From positions 1 through 64,000 of the forward strand of contig JANYAR010000175.1 in assembly GCA_025361185.1 (NCBI GenBank): a DNA stretch of 64,000 bases. The letters run 5' to 3'. This document shows, in pieces, positions 10,315 through 19,875 of this stretch. The notes under the pieces are model-generated. The model worked only from the letters and a program-made list of their open reading frames with translations, was not told the origin of the DNA and ran no database searches. Source of the DNA: Alphaproteobacteria bacterium. Lineage in GTDB: Bacteria > Pseudomonadota > Alphaproteobacteria > Micropepsales > Micropepsaceae. The stretch's first letter is position 1; each line of letters begins with the position of its first letter. The translations under genes and the position numbers were made by a program.

Positions 10315-11082
10315 ATGGCCAAGCGCTCTATGCGTTCCAAGTCGCGTGCCTCTTCCTATGCATCCCAAGAAAATGTGCATCCGCTTTTTCCCGGACGCCC
10401 AGGCCATCAAGCCAAAGGCTGGACACCCCATGATCCCGATGACAAGTTCCGAGACCGAAAATATGTAAAAAATGTCCGGGCCATGAGCCCGGCCCAGCAG
10501 CAGTTCATGGACTCGGTGGACACCCAAAGCGTTGTTCTGGCGCTCGGGCCCGCCGGGACCGGCAAGACCTATCTCGCCATCGCCAAGGCCGTCGAAGCGC
10601 TGGAAGCAGGCAAGGTCCAGCGCATCGTGCTGTCGCGTCCCGCGGTGGAGGCCGGTGAGAGCCTGGGCTTTTTGCCTGGCGATCTGACCGAGAAGCTGGC
10701 GCCCTATTTGCGCCCGCTTTACGACGCGCTGACCGAAAGACTGGGCACTAAGCGGCTGAAACAGATGCTGGCCGACGGCATTATCGAGATCGCACCCGTG
10801 GCCTATATGCGGGGCCGCACGCTGAGCGAATGTTTTGTGGTGATCGATGAGGCGCAGAACTGCACCTATACCCAGATCAAGATGCTGCTCACGCGCCTGG
10901 GCTGGCGATCGACCATGGTCTTGACCGGCGATCCCGATCAGACCGATTTGCTGCCGGGAATTTCAGGCCTCGCCGACATCGCGGCCAGGCTGGAAGCCGT
11001 TCCGGATATTCCGGTGGTGCGGCTGGCGGAAGGCGACATTGTGCGCCATCCGCTGGTGGCCGCCATGCTGACGGTACTCTGA
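10315..11082 (+). CDS. PhoH family protein
   Basis: QQFMDSVDTQSVVLALGPAGTGKTYLAIAKAVEALEAGKVQRIVLSRPAVEAGESLGFLPGDL. Confidence 0.93.
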   Translation: MAKRSMRSKSRASSYASQENVHPLFPGRPGHQAKGWTPHDPDDKFRDRKYVKNVRAMSPAQQQFMDSVDTQSVVLALGPAGTGKTYLAIAKAVEALEAGKVQRIVLSRPAVEAGESLGFLPGDLTEKLAPYLRPLYDALTERLGTKRLKQMLADGIIEIAPVAYMRGRTLSECFVVIDEAQNCTYTQIKMLLTRLGWRSTMVLTGDPDQTDLLPGISGLADIAARLEAVPDIPVVRLAEGDIVRHPLVAAMLTVL

Positions 11083-11156
11083 AGAGCCTCATGGTGCGGA
11101 AATGCTCCCGCGCCATGCTGCTCAAATCGATACGGATGTTTCTCGGTCGAACCGGC

Positions 11157-11387
11157 TTAGGCGCGGCTGACGGGCGGTTCCGGCAGGTCCATTTCCAGGA
11201 TCGCCATGTTGAAGGCATAGGAGGTTTCGCCGTCTTCCTCGTCCTTGAACAGCACGCCGACGAATTCGCCATTGATGTGCATTTCGACGGAATCCGGCTG
11301 CTTGGGCCGCTCGACTATGGTGATGGTGTCGAGGCGGAACAGGTTGCGCAGGTATTTTTCCAGGCGCCAGATTTCGCTGCGGGTCAA
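11157..11387 (-). CDS. DUF3126-type small conserved protein (start uncertain)
   Basis: LTRSEIWRLEKYLRNLFRLDTITIVERPKQPDSVEMHINGEFVGVLFKDEEDGETSYAFNMAILEMDL; longer ORF runs to 11513 but its N-terminus overlaps a palindrome and looks noncoding. Confidence 0.75.
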   Translation of the reverse strand: MTRSEIWRLEKYLRNLFRLDTITIVERPKQPDSVEMHINGEFVGVLFKDEEDGETSYAFNMAILEMDLPEPPVSRA

Positions 11388-11566
11388 GGCCGGTTCCTCA
11401 CGGGTTGGACGGGTTGAACTCGCATGCCGTGACACAACCGTCAAGAAGCAACCCGGCCTCGCGTCGCGCTTGGCCGCGCGCCGCTGCGGCGTTCGTCGCT
11501 CAAATCGATCCACTGGATCGATTTGCCCGCGCCGCTACGCTGTCGCTAAGCGCCGCCGGTCGCTCC

Positions 11567-12388
11567 TCACCCAGTATTATCCGGCAATTCCTCGATGAAA
11601 TGGTTCATCTGCTGCGAGGGATTTTCACCGCAGTCGCAATTGACCAGCTTGGCGGGAACGCCGACGGCCGTGCAGCCGGGGGGCACCGGCTTCAAGACCA
11701 CCGAACCGGCCCCTACGCGGCTATATTCACCCACCTCGATGTTGCCGAGGATCTTGGCGCCCAGCGACAAGAGTACGCCGCGCCGAATCTTGGGATGGCG
11801 GTCGCCGCTTTCCTTGCCGGTGCCGCCCAAGGTGACATCCTGCATGATGGAAACATCGTCCTCCACCACCGCGGTCTCACCGATCACGATGCCGGTGCCA
11901 TGATCGAACATGATGCCGCGGCCGATCTTGGCGGCGGGATGGACGTCCACCGCGAAAAGCTGGGAGATACGGCTTTGCAGAAACAACCCCATCGCCTCGC
12001 GGCCCTCCCGCCAGAGCCAATGGGCGAGGCGGTAGCTCTCCAGCGCATGGAAGCCTTTGTAGAACAGAAATGCATCCACATAGGAATGGCAGGCAGGATC
12101 GCGCTCGAACACCGCGGACAGATCGGCGCGCAACGCAGCCCCGATCGTCTCATCGGCGGCGACGGCGGTATCGAACATTTCGCGGATCGCCAGCGGGCTC
12201 AAATCCTCGCTGCCCAGCTTGCGCGCCAGATGATAGGAGATCGCCTGCTCCAGCCTCTCATGCTGCAGGATGGTGGCATGCACGAACCCCGCCAAGGCGG
12301 GCTCGGCTGCGGCCATGGCCTCGGCCTGCTGGCGCAGGGTGCTCCAGATCGGGTCTACGGATGAGACTTTTTCACGCGGGGTGGCCAT
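11567..12388 (-). CDS. cysE: Serine O-acetyltransferase
   Basis: DPIWSTLRQQAEAMAAAEPALAGFVHATILQHERLEQAISYHLARKLG...HPAAKIGRGIMFDHGTGIVIGETAVVEDDVSIMQDVTLGGTGK. Confidence 0.95.
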   Translation of the reverse strand: MATPREKVSSVDPIWSTLRQQAEAMAAAEPALAGFVHATILQHERLEQAISYHLARKLGSEDLSPLAIREMFDTAVAADETIGAALRADLSAVFERDPACHSYVDAFLFYKGFHALESYRLAHWLWREGREAMGLFLQSRISQLFAVDVHPAAKIGRGIMFDHGTGIVIGETAVVEDDVSIMQDVTLGGTGKESGDRHPKIRRGVLLSLGAKILGNIEVGEYSRVGAGSVVLKPVPPGCTAVGVPAKLVNCDCGENPSQQMNHFIEELPDNTG

Positions 12389-12484
12389 GGATACTCCTGA
12401 AGGAGGTGCTTGTACCACGAAAGTTTGTACAATTTCAAAATGCCGGTATCCCGGGCCTTTTTCTCATAATTCCAGGACAGGTTT

Positions 12485-12565
12485 TTAGCCCGCAATCAGG
12501 AAACCATAGGCAAAGATCGCGGCCGCGGCGGCCGAAAACGCAATCACAAGTGGCCAGGAATCCAT
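12485..12565 (-). CDS. Candidate 26-aa hydrophobic microprotein
   Basis: Read by eye: MDSWPLVIAFSAAAAAIFAYGFLIAG*; GAGGG RBS-like sequence upstream; below the ORF-track length cutoff. Confidence 0.35.
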   Translation of the reverse strand: MDSWPLVIAFSAAAAAIFAYGFLIAG

Positions 12566-12637
12566 GGAACCCTCACGCTGAGGGCTTGAGGTGGCTATCC
12601 CACCGCATGGTTCAATATGCACAAGGCGCAGGCCTGC

Positions 12638-13285
12638 TCACCTGATCCCAATGAGCTTGTGGGTCTGCAAAGAAAGCCGCCATTGCGGATGCTCCAGGCA
12701 ATAGCGGGTGGCGGCCTCGGTGTTGGCGGTGCGGTCCTGATTGTCCATCGGCTGCAGAAAGAAGTTCCGGAAATCCTGCGCTGCATAACGCTCCGGTGGC
12801 GCGCCGCCTTGCGGAAAAATCAGCTTCAGTTCATCGCCGCGCATCAGCTTTTGTTCGGCATCGGCTTTCGGGCTGACGCAGATCCAGTCAATGCCTGGCG
12901 GCGGCAACAGGGTGCCATTGGTCTCAATGCCGATCTCCAGGCCCTTGTCATGCAGGGCGGCAACCAGCGCCTTGTTCAGCTGCAGCAGCGGCTCGCCGCC
13001 CGTGCACACGACATAGGGCTTGCCCTGATGTCCATTGGGCGCACCTTGCGGCCATTGCGCGAAAACGGCCTGCGCCAGGGAAGGCGCATTGGCAAACTTG
13101 CCGCCGCCGGGACCATTGATACCGACAAAATCCGTATCGCAGAAACGGCACACCGCTTCATGCCGATCCCTTTCCAGCCCGCTCCAAAGATTGCAGCCGG
13201 CAAAACGCAGAAACACCGCGGCGCGCCCGCTCTGGGCGCCCTCGCCTTGCAGCGTGTAATAGATTTCCTTGACCGAGTAAGTCAT
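12638..13285 (-). CDS. queE: 7-carboxy-7-deazaguanine synthase (radical SAM)
   Basis: [36 protein letters not shown]...[10 protein letters not shown]. Confidence 0.95.
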   Translation of the reverse strand: MTYSVKEIYYTLQGEGAQSGRAAVFLRFAGCNLWSGLERDRHEAVCRFCDTDFVGINGPGGGKFANAPSLAQAVFAQWPQGAPNGHQGKPYVVCTGGEPLLQLNKALVAALHDKGLEIGIETNGTLLPPPGIDWICVSPKADAEQKLMRGDELKLIFPQGGAPPERYAAQDFRNFFLQPMDNQDRTANTEAATRYCLEHPQWRLSLQTHKLIGIR

Positions 13286-13986
13286 GCAGCCTTGTATTTG
13301 TCGTAGCCTGCGGCGCGCAGTTCGCAGGCCGGGCACTGGCCGCAACCATAGCCCCAATCATGGCGCTGGCTGCGGTCGCCTTCATAGCAGGTCACGGTTT
13401 CTTCCACGATGATATCCACCAGCGCCGCGCCGCCCAGTTCCTCCGCCAGCCGCCAGGTCGCCGCTTTGTCGATCCACATTAAGGGCGTGTGCACTTTGAC
13501 ATCGCGCGCCAGGCCCAGCGACAAGGCCTTCGCCGCCGCCTGCACCGTCTCGTCGCGGCAATCGGGATAGCCGGAAAAATCGGTCTCGCACATGCCGCCC
13601 ACCAGCTCCGATATCCCCCGCCGGTAACCCAGCGCCGCCGCTGCCGTCAGAAACATTACATTGCGTCCCGGAACAAAAGTCGTAGGCAGTCCGTTGGCGC
13701 CCATTTCGATTTTTATGGTCTCGGTGAGCGCGCTGCCGCCGATGGCTTTCAGCGTATCCAGCGGCAACAGATGGTCTTCGCCAAGCCGCGGCGCAAACCC
13801 GGGAAATATCAGGCGCAGTTTTTCGATAATCCGAGGCCGCGCCGCCAGTTCGGCATGATGGCGCTGGCCATAATCGAAGCCAACCATCTCCACCCGGTCA
13901 AACCGCGCCAGCGCCCAGGCCAGGCAAACCGTGGAATCCTGGCCGCCGGAAAACAGCACCAAGGCGGCTGACGTGTCGGTGTTCAT
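13282..13986 (-). CDS. queC: 7-cyano-7-deazaguanine synthase
   Basis: [22 protein letters not shown]...[21 protein letters not shown]...[14 protein letters not shown]; 4-nt overlap with queE. Confidence 0.96.
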   Translation of the reverse strand: MNTDTSAALVLFSGGQDSTVCLAWALARFDRVEMVGFDYGQRHHAELAARPRIIEKLRLIFPGFAPRLGEDHLLPLDTLKAIGGSALTETIKIEMGANGLPTTFVPGRNVMFLTAAAALGYRRGISELVGGMCETDFSGYPDCRDETVQAAAKALSLGLARDVKVHTPLMWIDKAATWRLAEELGGAALVDIIVEETVTCYEGDRSQRHDWGYGCGQCPACELRAAGYDKYKAA

Positions 13987-14042
13987 GGTGCGGTGTTTAA
14001 CCCGCGCACCCACAAAACAAAAGATCGGTCAAAGAGAAAAAA

Positions 14043-15392
14043 TCAGGCGACTTTTGCGGACCGCGCGCCCATTCGGCTGGCGGGAAGCGCGATGGTGACG
14101 GTGGTGCCTTTGCCCAGCGCGCTTTGCACGCTCAGCGTACCGCCGTGCAATTCGGCCAGGGCCTTGGCGATCGAAAGCCCCAGACCCGTGCCTTCAAAGC
14201 GGCGCGACAGCCGGCCATCCAGTTGCCGGAACGGTTCCAGCGCCGCGGCGATGGTTTCCTCGGCCATGCCGATGCCGGTATCTTCCACCACCAAATGCAG
14301 CCCGCCGTTCGCCTGCGGCTGCGCCGCGATACGCACGGTGCCCGAGACCGGCGTGAATTTCAAAGCATTGGACAAAAGGTTGCCCAAGGCCTGGGCCAGG
14401 CGGCGTGGATCCACCAACAGAGCCGGCATATCCGCCGGAACATCGATCTCGACCTTGCGCTGATCCTGGGTGACGCCGCGCGCCAGCGCGAGTGCGGATT
14501 CCGCGACGTCCAGAATATTTTCCGGCCGCGCATCGATGGTCACCAGCCCGCCTTCAAGCTTGGACACGTCCAGAACATCGTTGATGACCGACAAAAGCCG
14601 CGTGCCGCTTTTGTGGATGTCGCCGGCATATTCGCGATAGCTCTCATGGCCGACCGGCCCCAGCACCTGATCGCGGATGATCTCCGAGAAGCCCAGCACC
14701 GCATTCAGCGGCGTCTTTAACTCATGGCTCATGGCGGCGAGGAAGGCCGCCTTCATCTTGTTGGCGATTTCCGCCTGGCGCAGGGCTGCCCGCAGGGCGC
14801 GTTCCTGCTCGAATTTCTCGGTGACGTCCTCCACCGTTCCCTCATAGCAGAGCAGCTCGCCGGACCAGTCACGCACCGCCCGTGCATTTTCCGAGATCCA
14901 GATGCGGCGCCCTGAACAGTGATGAATTTCCGACACGAAATGCATCACCACATCATTGGCCTGCATCAGCGTGCGGAATTCATCGCGGCGTCCCGCATCG
15001 ACATAAAGCTGGCCGCCGATGTCGGTGAGGCCGACGATCAACGCCTCGGGCGTGGAATAGCCATAGATATCGGCCAGTGCCTGGTTGACCGCGAGATATC
15101 GGCCATCCGGCGTGGTGCGGAAAATGCCTTCGATCGCGTGATCGAAAAACGCGCGATAGCTCGACTCCCCGGCGGTGACGCGCTTGCGCGTATTTTCCGC
15201 CACACGCTGCAACAACGACAGAACGAAGGACAGGCCCGCCAATATGATCAGGCCGGCGACAAACTGGCCGCCCAGATGCGCGACCATGCCCAGGCCCACC
15301 ACCAGCCCCGCGGCGAAGGCGGCAAGACAGGCGGAAAGATAAGGGGAGCGGCCCTGTCCAGGGTTCTCCATCGGATCCTTGAAGGGCCGCAT
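14043..15392 (-). CDS. PAS-domain sensor histidine kinase
   Basis: N-terminal TM region; PAS RAFFDHAIEGIFRTTPDGRYLAVNQALADIYGY; HisKA AAMSHELKTPLNAVLGFSEII; HATPase GTGLGLSIAKALAELHGG. Confidence 0.92.
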   Translation of the reverse strand: MRPFKDPMENPGQGRSPYLSACLAAFAAGLVVGLGMVAHLGGQFVAGLIILAGLSFVLSLLQRVAENTRKRVTAGESSYRAFFDHAIEGIFRTTPDGRYLAVNQALADIYGYSTPEALIVGLTDIGGQLYVDAGRRDEFRTLMQANDVVMHFVSEIHHCSGRRIWISENARAVRDWSGELLCYEGTVEDVTEKFEQERALRAALRQAEIANKMKAAFLAAMSHELKTPLNAVLGFSEIIRDQVLGPVGHESYREYAGDIHKSGTRLLSVINDVLDVSKLEGGLVTIDARPENILDVAESALALARGVTQDQRKVEIDVPADMPALLVDPRRLAQALGNLLSNALKFTPVSGTVRIAAQPQANGGLHLVVEDTGIGMAEETIAAALEPFRQLDGRLSRRFEGTGLGLSIAKALAELHGGTLSVQSALGKGTTVTIALPASRMGARSAKVA

Positions 15393-15696
15393 GCCGGGCA
15401 AACTCTTGTGCAGGCTTCGATACGCCGCCTTGGTAGCGCAAAAGCTTAAATGTCTTATTGAGGGTGGCGGCGGCCAAAGTGCCGCATCGCCTTTCGCCTG
15501 GTAGGATTTTGGAAACTTGGGTGGACGGCGGGTTAAAAAAGCGATCCATCGCGCGCCAAACATGCCCAAAACCGTGTCACGGCGCGTGAAGCTGCCCAGC
15601 AAGCGCGCAGAAATCCGGGGTGATTGTCCCCAGACCTGGTTTGTGTTTGATTGCGCTTTCCACAAAAATATCTGCAAAAAATACGTCACAAACACC

Positions 15697-16488
15697 ATGG
15701 CCCTGTTCGCGACCATCCACCCCCTCTTTGTCGTGTCCGGATTCGCCGTCGGCTTCCTGGTCGGAATGACGGGGGTCGGCGGCGGTTCGCTGATGACGCC
15801 GCTGCTGATCCTGCTTTTCCACGTTCATCCCGTGGCCGCGGTGGGCACCGATTTGATCTATGCCAGCGTCACCAAGACCGGCGGCAGCCTGGTGCATGGC
15901 TTCAACAAGACGATCGACTGGCGCATCGTGCGGCGGCTTGCGCTGGGCAGCCTGCCCGCCTCGCTGCTGACCCTGCTGTTGTTGTGGATGCTGAAGATCG
16001 ACCAATCCGCCTATAGCGCCCTGGTGACCAAGGTTCTGGGTGTGGCCTTGATCGCAACGGCCACGGCGCTGCTGCTGCGCCGCCGCTTGCTGGCAAGCTA
16101 TTCCAAGCGCGTCGGCGTTCTCAGCGACCAGCAGACCCGCAACTATACCGTCGTTACCGGCGTCGTGCTGGGCATACTGGTCACCGTCTCTTCGGTGGGC
16201 GCGGGCGCGCTGGGGGTCACGGCGCTGCTGCTGCTTTACCCGGAATTGCCTGCCGTGCGTATCGCGGGATCCGACATTGCCCATGCCGTGCCCCTGACCC
16301 TGGTGGCCGGCCTGGGGCATGTGATGACGGGAGGGGTCGATACCGGGGTGTTGGTCTCGCTGCTCTGCGGCTCGCTGCCCGGCATCATGCTGGCCAGCCT
16401 GTTCGCGCCCCGGCTGCCGGACCGGGCCTTGCGCATCGTGCTGGCCACAACCCTGGTCGTCGTCGCCATCCGGCTGCTCAGTGCCTGA
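15697..16488 (+). CDS. TauE/SafE family sulfite exporter-like permease
   Basis: FAVGFLVGMTGVGGGSLMTPLLILLFHVHPVAAVGTDLIYASVTKTGGSLVH. Confidence 0.92.
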   Translation: MALFATIHPLFVVSGFAVGFLVGMTGVGGGSLMTPLLILLFHVHPVAAVGTDLIYASVTKTGGSLVHGFNKTIDWRIVRRLALGSLPASLLTLLLLWMLKIDQSAYSALVTKVLGVALIATATALLLRRRLLASYSKRVGVLSDQQTRNYTVVTGVVLGILVTVSSVGAGALGVTALLLLYPELPAVRIAGSDIAHAVPLTLVAGLGHVMTGGVDTGVLVSLLCGSLPGIMLASLFAPRLPDRALRIVLATTLVVVAIRLLSA

Positions 16489-17098
16489 CCGCGTTCCTTC
16501 CGGCAAAAAGAGCCTTGCACCCCGTGCCTGGCAAAGAATGCTCAGCGGGCGGCGGCTGGATCTGCTGGAACCCAGTCCATTGGACATCGAGATCGACGAC
16601 ATCGCCCATGGCCTGGCGCGGGTGGCACGGTGGAACGGCCAGACCAAGGGCGCCCACGCCTTCAGCGTCGCCCAGCACAGTGTGTTGGTGGAAAGGCTGG
16701 TGGTGGATCTGTCGCCCCGCCTGGCCCGCGATGCCCGCCTCATGGCCCTTTTGCACGACGCTCCCGAATATGTTGTCGGAGATCTCATCAGCCCCTTCAA
16801 GGTGACCATAGGCATCAATTACAAAGCCTTGGAAGAAAGACTTCAGATAGCAGTTCATCTGCGCTTCGGGCTTGCGGCGGTCATTGCGGCGCCTCTGAAG
16901 ACCCTATTCAAGCGTGCCGATCACCTCTCGGCCTATTACGAGGCCACCCAGCTGGCCGGCTTCGACGAGAGGGAGGCACGCCGGCTGTTCGGAGCCCCCC
17001 CCAAGGGCCTGAAAACGCCCCGGCTGGCGCCTTTGAGCACAGCCGAAGCCCAGGCCCAGTTCCTGGCAAGATTTCACCGCCTTTACGACCTAAAATAA
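16481..17098 (+). CDS. HD-domain phosphohydrolase (YfbR-like)
   Basis: AFSVAQHSVLVERLV...LMALLHDAPEYVVGDLISPFK HD motif. Confidence 0.85.
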   Translation: MPDRVPSGKKSLAPRAWQRMLSGRRLDLLEPSPLDIEIDDIAHGLARVARWNGQTKGAHAFSVAQHSVLVERLVVDLSPRLARDARLMALLHDAPEYVVGDLISPFKVTIGINYKALEERLQIAVHLRFGLAAVIAAPLKTLFKRADHLSAYYEATQLAGFDEREARRLFGAPPKGLKTPRLAPLSTAEAQAQFLARFHRLYDLK

Positions 17099-17148
17099 CG
17101 AGACGCGCGGCGTTCCGGGGCGCCGGACATTGCTGCTAAAAGCTCATC

Positions 17149-17667
17149 ATGCCGCACCTTTTGGTCACCCCCCTGTCGAGCCTCGCCGGCGCCCTGGACG
17201 CGCACAACCCCTCGCATCTGGTCAGCCTGCTGTCGCCGGAACACATGATCGAGACGCCGCAGGGTTTTGCGGCAGCCATGCATCTGAGGCTGAGGGTCAA
17301 TGACATTGTCGATCCCGCCGCCGGGACCGCTCCGCCCGCCCGCAGGCACATCGACGAACTGCTGGCCTTCTCGCGCGGCTGGGACGCCCAAAGGCCCCTG
17401 CTCATTCACTGCTGGGCGGGCATCTCGCGCTCGATGGCATCAGCTTTCACCATTCTTTGCGACCGGCTGGGGCCGGGCCATGAAATCGAAATCGCGCGCG
17501 CCATGCGCCAGCGCGCCCCGCATGCCCAGCCCAACCGCCTGCTTGTGCGCTACGCCGACGACGCGCTGGAACGCGGCGGTGATATGGTCGAGGCCTTGAA
17601 CAACATGGGGCCGCCTTTGGTGGTAGAGGAAGGTGTCATCACCATCTTCCCGCTGGCCGGGCTTTGA
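17149..17667 (+). CDS. Tyrosine phosphatase-like protein
   Basis: PLLIHCWAGISRSMASAFTIL, HCxxGxxRS active-site loop. Confidence 0.85.
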   Translation: MPHLLVTPLSSLAGALDAHNPSHLVSLLSPEHMIETPQGFAAAMHLRLRVNDIVDPAAGTAPPARRHIDELLAFSRGWDAQRPLLIHCWAGISRSMASAFTILCDRLGPGHEIEIARAMRQRAPHAQPNRLLVRYADDALERGGDMVEALNNMGPPLVVEEGVITIFPLAGL

Positions 17668-17677
17668 GGCACGCGCC

Positions 17678-18664
17678 GTGAGCACGAAAGACACCGTCTC
17701 CATCGGCCTGTCGGCCGCCATCCTCTCGGTGGAAGGCGAACGCCCCTTCGTGCTGGTGGTGGCACATGAAGGCTCGCAGGATGCGCTGCCGTTCGGGCCG
17801 TTCGATCCGGCGCATCACCGCACCCTGGAATCGGGCCTGCGCAAATGGGTGGGCGAGCAAACCAAGTTCGAGCTGGGTTACACCGAGCAGCTTTACACGT
17901 TTGGCGACAAGGGCCGTCACCTGCCCTCGCCGGGTTCTCCCTCGCCGGGTTCGCCCTCTTCGGGTTCGAGAGGCCGCGTGGTTTCGGTCGGCTATCTCGC
18001 CTTGACCCGCCAGTTTTTCAATGAAAAGGCGCGCGAGGCACCCGGCACCCAATGGCGCGGCTGGTATAACTATTTCCCCTGGGAGGACTGGCGCGATCAA
18101 AAGCCTGCCATGATCGAAAGCACCATTCTTCCGGCGCTGAAGAAATTCGTGAAAGACGCCCCCGACAGCGAGACCGCGGAACTGCGGCGCGAACGCGTGA
18201 ATGTCTGCTTCGGCGAAGGCTGGGACGAGGAGCGTGTGCTGGAGCGCTATGAGCTGCTCTACGAAGCCGGACTGGTGGAGGAATTCCATCGCGACAGCGC
18301 CAAGCAGTCGAAAGGCGCGGGCCTGGGAATTCCCATGATGTACGACCACCGCCGCATTCTGGCCACGGCCATCGCCCGGCTGCGCGGCAAGTTGAAATAC
18401 CGCCCGTTGGTGTTCGAATTGATGGCGCCCGCCTTCACCCTGCTGGAATTGCAGCGGGCGGTGGAGGCGCTGGCCGGGCTTCGTCTGCACAAGCAGAATT
18501 TCCGCCGCCTAGTGGCCGAACAGGGATTGGTGGAAGGCACCGGCAAATTCTCCACCCCTGCCCGGGGCCGGCCCGCGGAGCTGTTCCGCTTCCGCCGGGA
18601 GGCGCTGCGCGAACGTCCCGCCCCGGGGGTCCGGCTCGGGGTCCGCCGTGCCAAGCCCGGCTGA
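17678..18664 (+). CDS. Nudix/winged-helix NAD biosynthesis regulator (NadQ/NrtR-like, COG4111-type)
   Basis: GTG start; SIGLSAAILSVEGERPFVLVVAHEG...LPFGPFDPAHHRTLESGLRKWVGEQTKFELGYTEQLYTFGDKGR; C-terminal YRPLVFELMAPAFTLLELQRAVEALAGLRLHKQNFRRLV; directly upstream of nadABC. Confidence 0.88.
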   Translation: MSTKDTVSIGLSAAILSVEGERPFVLVVAHEGSQDALPFGPFDPAHHRTLESGLRKWVGEQTKFELGYTEQLYTFGDKGRHLPSPGSPSPGSPSSGSRGRVVSVGYLALTRQFFNEKAREAPGTQWRGWYNYFPWEDWRDQKPAMIESTILPALKKFVKDAPDSETAELRRERVNVCFGEGWDEERVLERYELLYEAGLVEEFHRDSAKQSKGAGLGIPMMYDHRRILATAIARLRGKLKYRPLVFELMAPAFTLLELQRAVEALAGLRLHKQNFRRLVAEQGLVEGTGKFSTPARGRPAELFRFRREALRERPAPGVRLGVRRAKPG

Positions 18665-18744
18665 TCGGGCCTCCAAGAGGCTCCCAGGGCCTTAAATTGT
18701 GTCATAAGCTTGCAATATTCCCCCGATCGCCGCTTTTTCGACTC

Positions 18745-18772
18745 TTGACCCCTTAATGCTCCTGTGTAGCAT
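18745..18772 (+). promoter_or_regulatory. Candidate nadA promoter overlapped by an imperfect palindrome
   Basis: TTGACC (18745-18750), 16-bp spacer, TAGCAT (18767-18772); spacer and -10 form TTAATGCT-cctgtgt-AGCATaA. Confidence 0.45.
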
Positions 18773-18782
18773 AAAGGTTCAA

Positions 18783-18809
18783 CCGGTCCCTTGAAGGCCG
18801 GGTTTTTTG
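18783..18809 (+). terminator. Intrinsic-terminator-like hairpin in nadA leader
   Basis: CCGGTC-ccttgaa-GGCCGG followed by GTTTTTTG; alternative hairpin TTCAA-ccggtccc-TTGAA. Confidence 0.5.
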
Positions 18810-18858
18810 CACCACATATATACTCTAATTGAGCATTAATGTGGTGAGCGAGGATCAA

Positions 18859-19872
18859 ATGGGTGTCGAGCTGGCTTATACCGACGCCGTGGCGCGTGAG
18901 ACCTCCGGTCTCTATGCCAAGGTCGCCAATGTCATTCCCAAGATGGAATGGCATGCCTATGCCCCGGTGATCGCCGAGATCAACCGGCTGAAGCGCGAAA
19001 AAGGCGCCGTCATCCTGGCGCACAATTACATGACCCCGGAAATCTTCCACGGCGTGGGCGATTTCGTAGGCGACTCCCTTGCCCTCGCCCGCGAGGCGGC
19101 GCGCACGGATGCCAAGGTGATCGTGCAGGCCGGCGTGCATTTCATGGCGGAGACTTCGAAAATCCTCTCGCCGGAAAAAACGGTTTTGATCCCCAGCATG
19201 AAAGCGGGTTGCTCGCTGGCCGCTTCCATCACCGGCGCCGATGTGCGGCTGTTGCGCCAGAAATATCCCGGTCTGCCGGTGGTGAGCTATGTGAACACAT
19301 CCGCCGAAGTGAAGGCGGAAAGCGACATCTGCTGCACGAGCGGCAATGCCGTGCGCGTGGTTGAGACAATCGCGCGCGACTTTCGCACCGACACCGTGAT
19401 CATGATCCCGGACAAGTATCTGGCCCGCAATGTCGCGGCCCAGACCGGCGTGAAGGTGATCACCTGGGAAGGCGCCTGCGAAGTGCATGAGCGTTTCACC
19501 GCGCAGGAGATCCGCGACTATCGCGCCACCCATCCCGGCATCGTGGTCCTGGCCCATCCTGAATGCCCGCCGGAAGTGGTGGCGGAAGCCGATTTCGCCG
19601 GTTCGACCGCGGCGATGATCCGCTATGTCGGCAGCCACAAGCCCCAGCGGGTGGTGATGGTCACCGAATGCTCAATGAGCGACAATGTGGCGGTGGAATA
19701 CCCGCAAGTGGAATTCGTGCGGCCCTGCAATCTGTGCCCGCACATGAAGCGCATCACGCTGGACGGCATTCTGCATTCGCTGCAGACCATGACCACCGAA
19801 GTGATCGTGCCGGCGGACATTGCGGCGCGTGCACGCGCGCCGATCGACCGCATGCTGGCGGTGAAAGCGTAA
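18859..19872 (+). CDS. nadA: Quinolinate synthase
   Basis: [42 protein letters not shown]; start taken as ATG 18859 after GAGCGAGG. Confidence 0.95.
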   Translation: MGVELAYTDAVARETSGLYAKVANVIPKMEWHAYAPVIAEINRLKREKGAVILAHNYMTPEIFHGVGDFVGDSLALAREAARTDAKVIVQAGVHFMAETSKILSPEKTVLIPSMKAGCSLAASITGADVRLLRQKYPGLPVVSYVNTSAEVKAESDICCTSGNAVRVVETIARDFRTDTVIMIPDKYLARNVAAQTGVKVITWEGACEVHERFTAQEIRDYRATHPGIVVLAHPECPPEVVAEADFAGSTAAMIRYVGSHKPQRVVMVTECSMSDNVAVEYPQVEFVRPCNLCPHMKRITLDGILHSLQTMTTEVIVPADIAARARAPIDRMLAVKA

Positions 19873-19875
19873 ACC

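Noticed and set aside
15577-16818. 413-aa - strand ORF rich in D/Q/G/H
   Set aside because: Antisense to the TauE/SafE permease and the HD hydrolase; composition is an artefact of the opposite strand.
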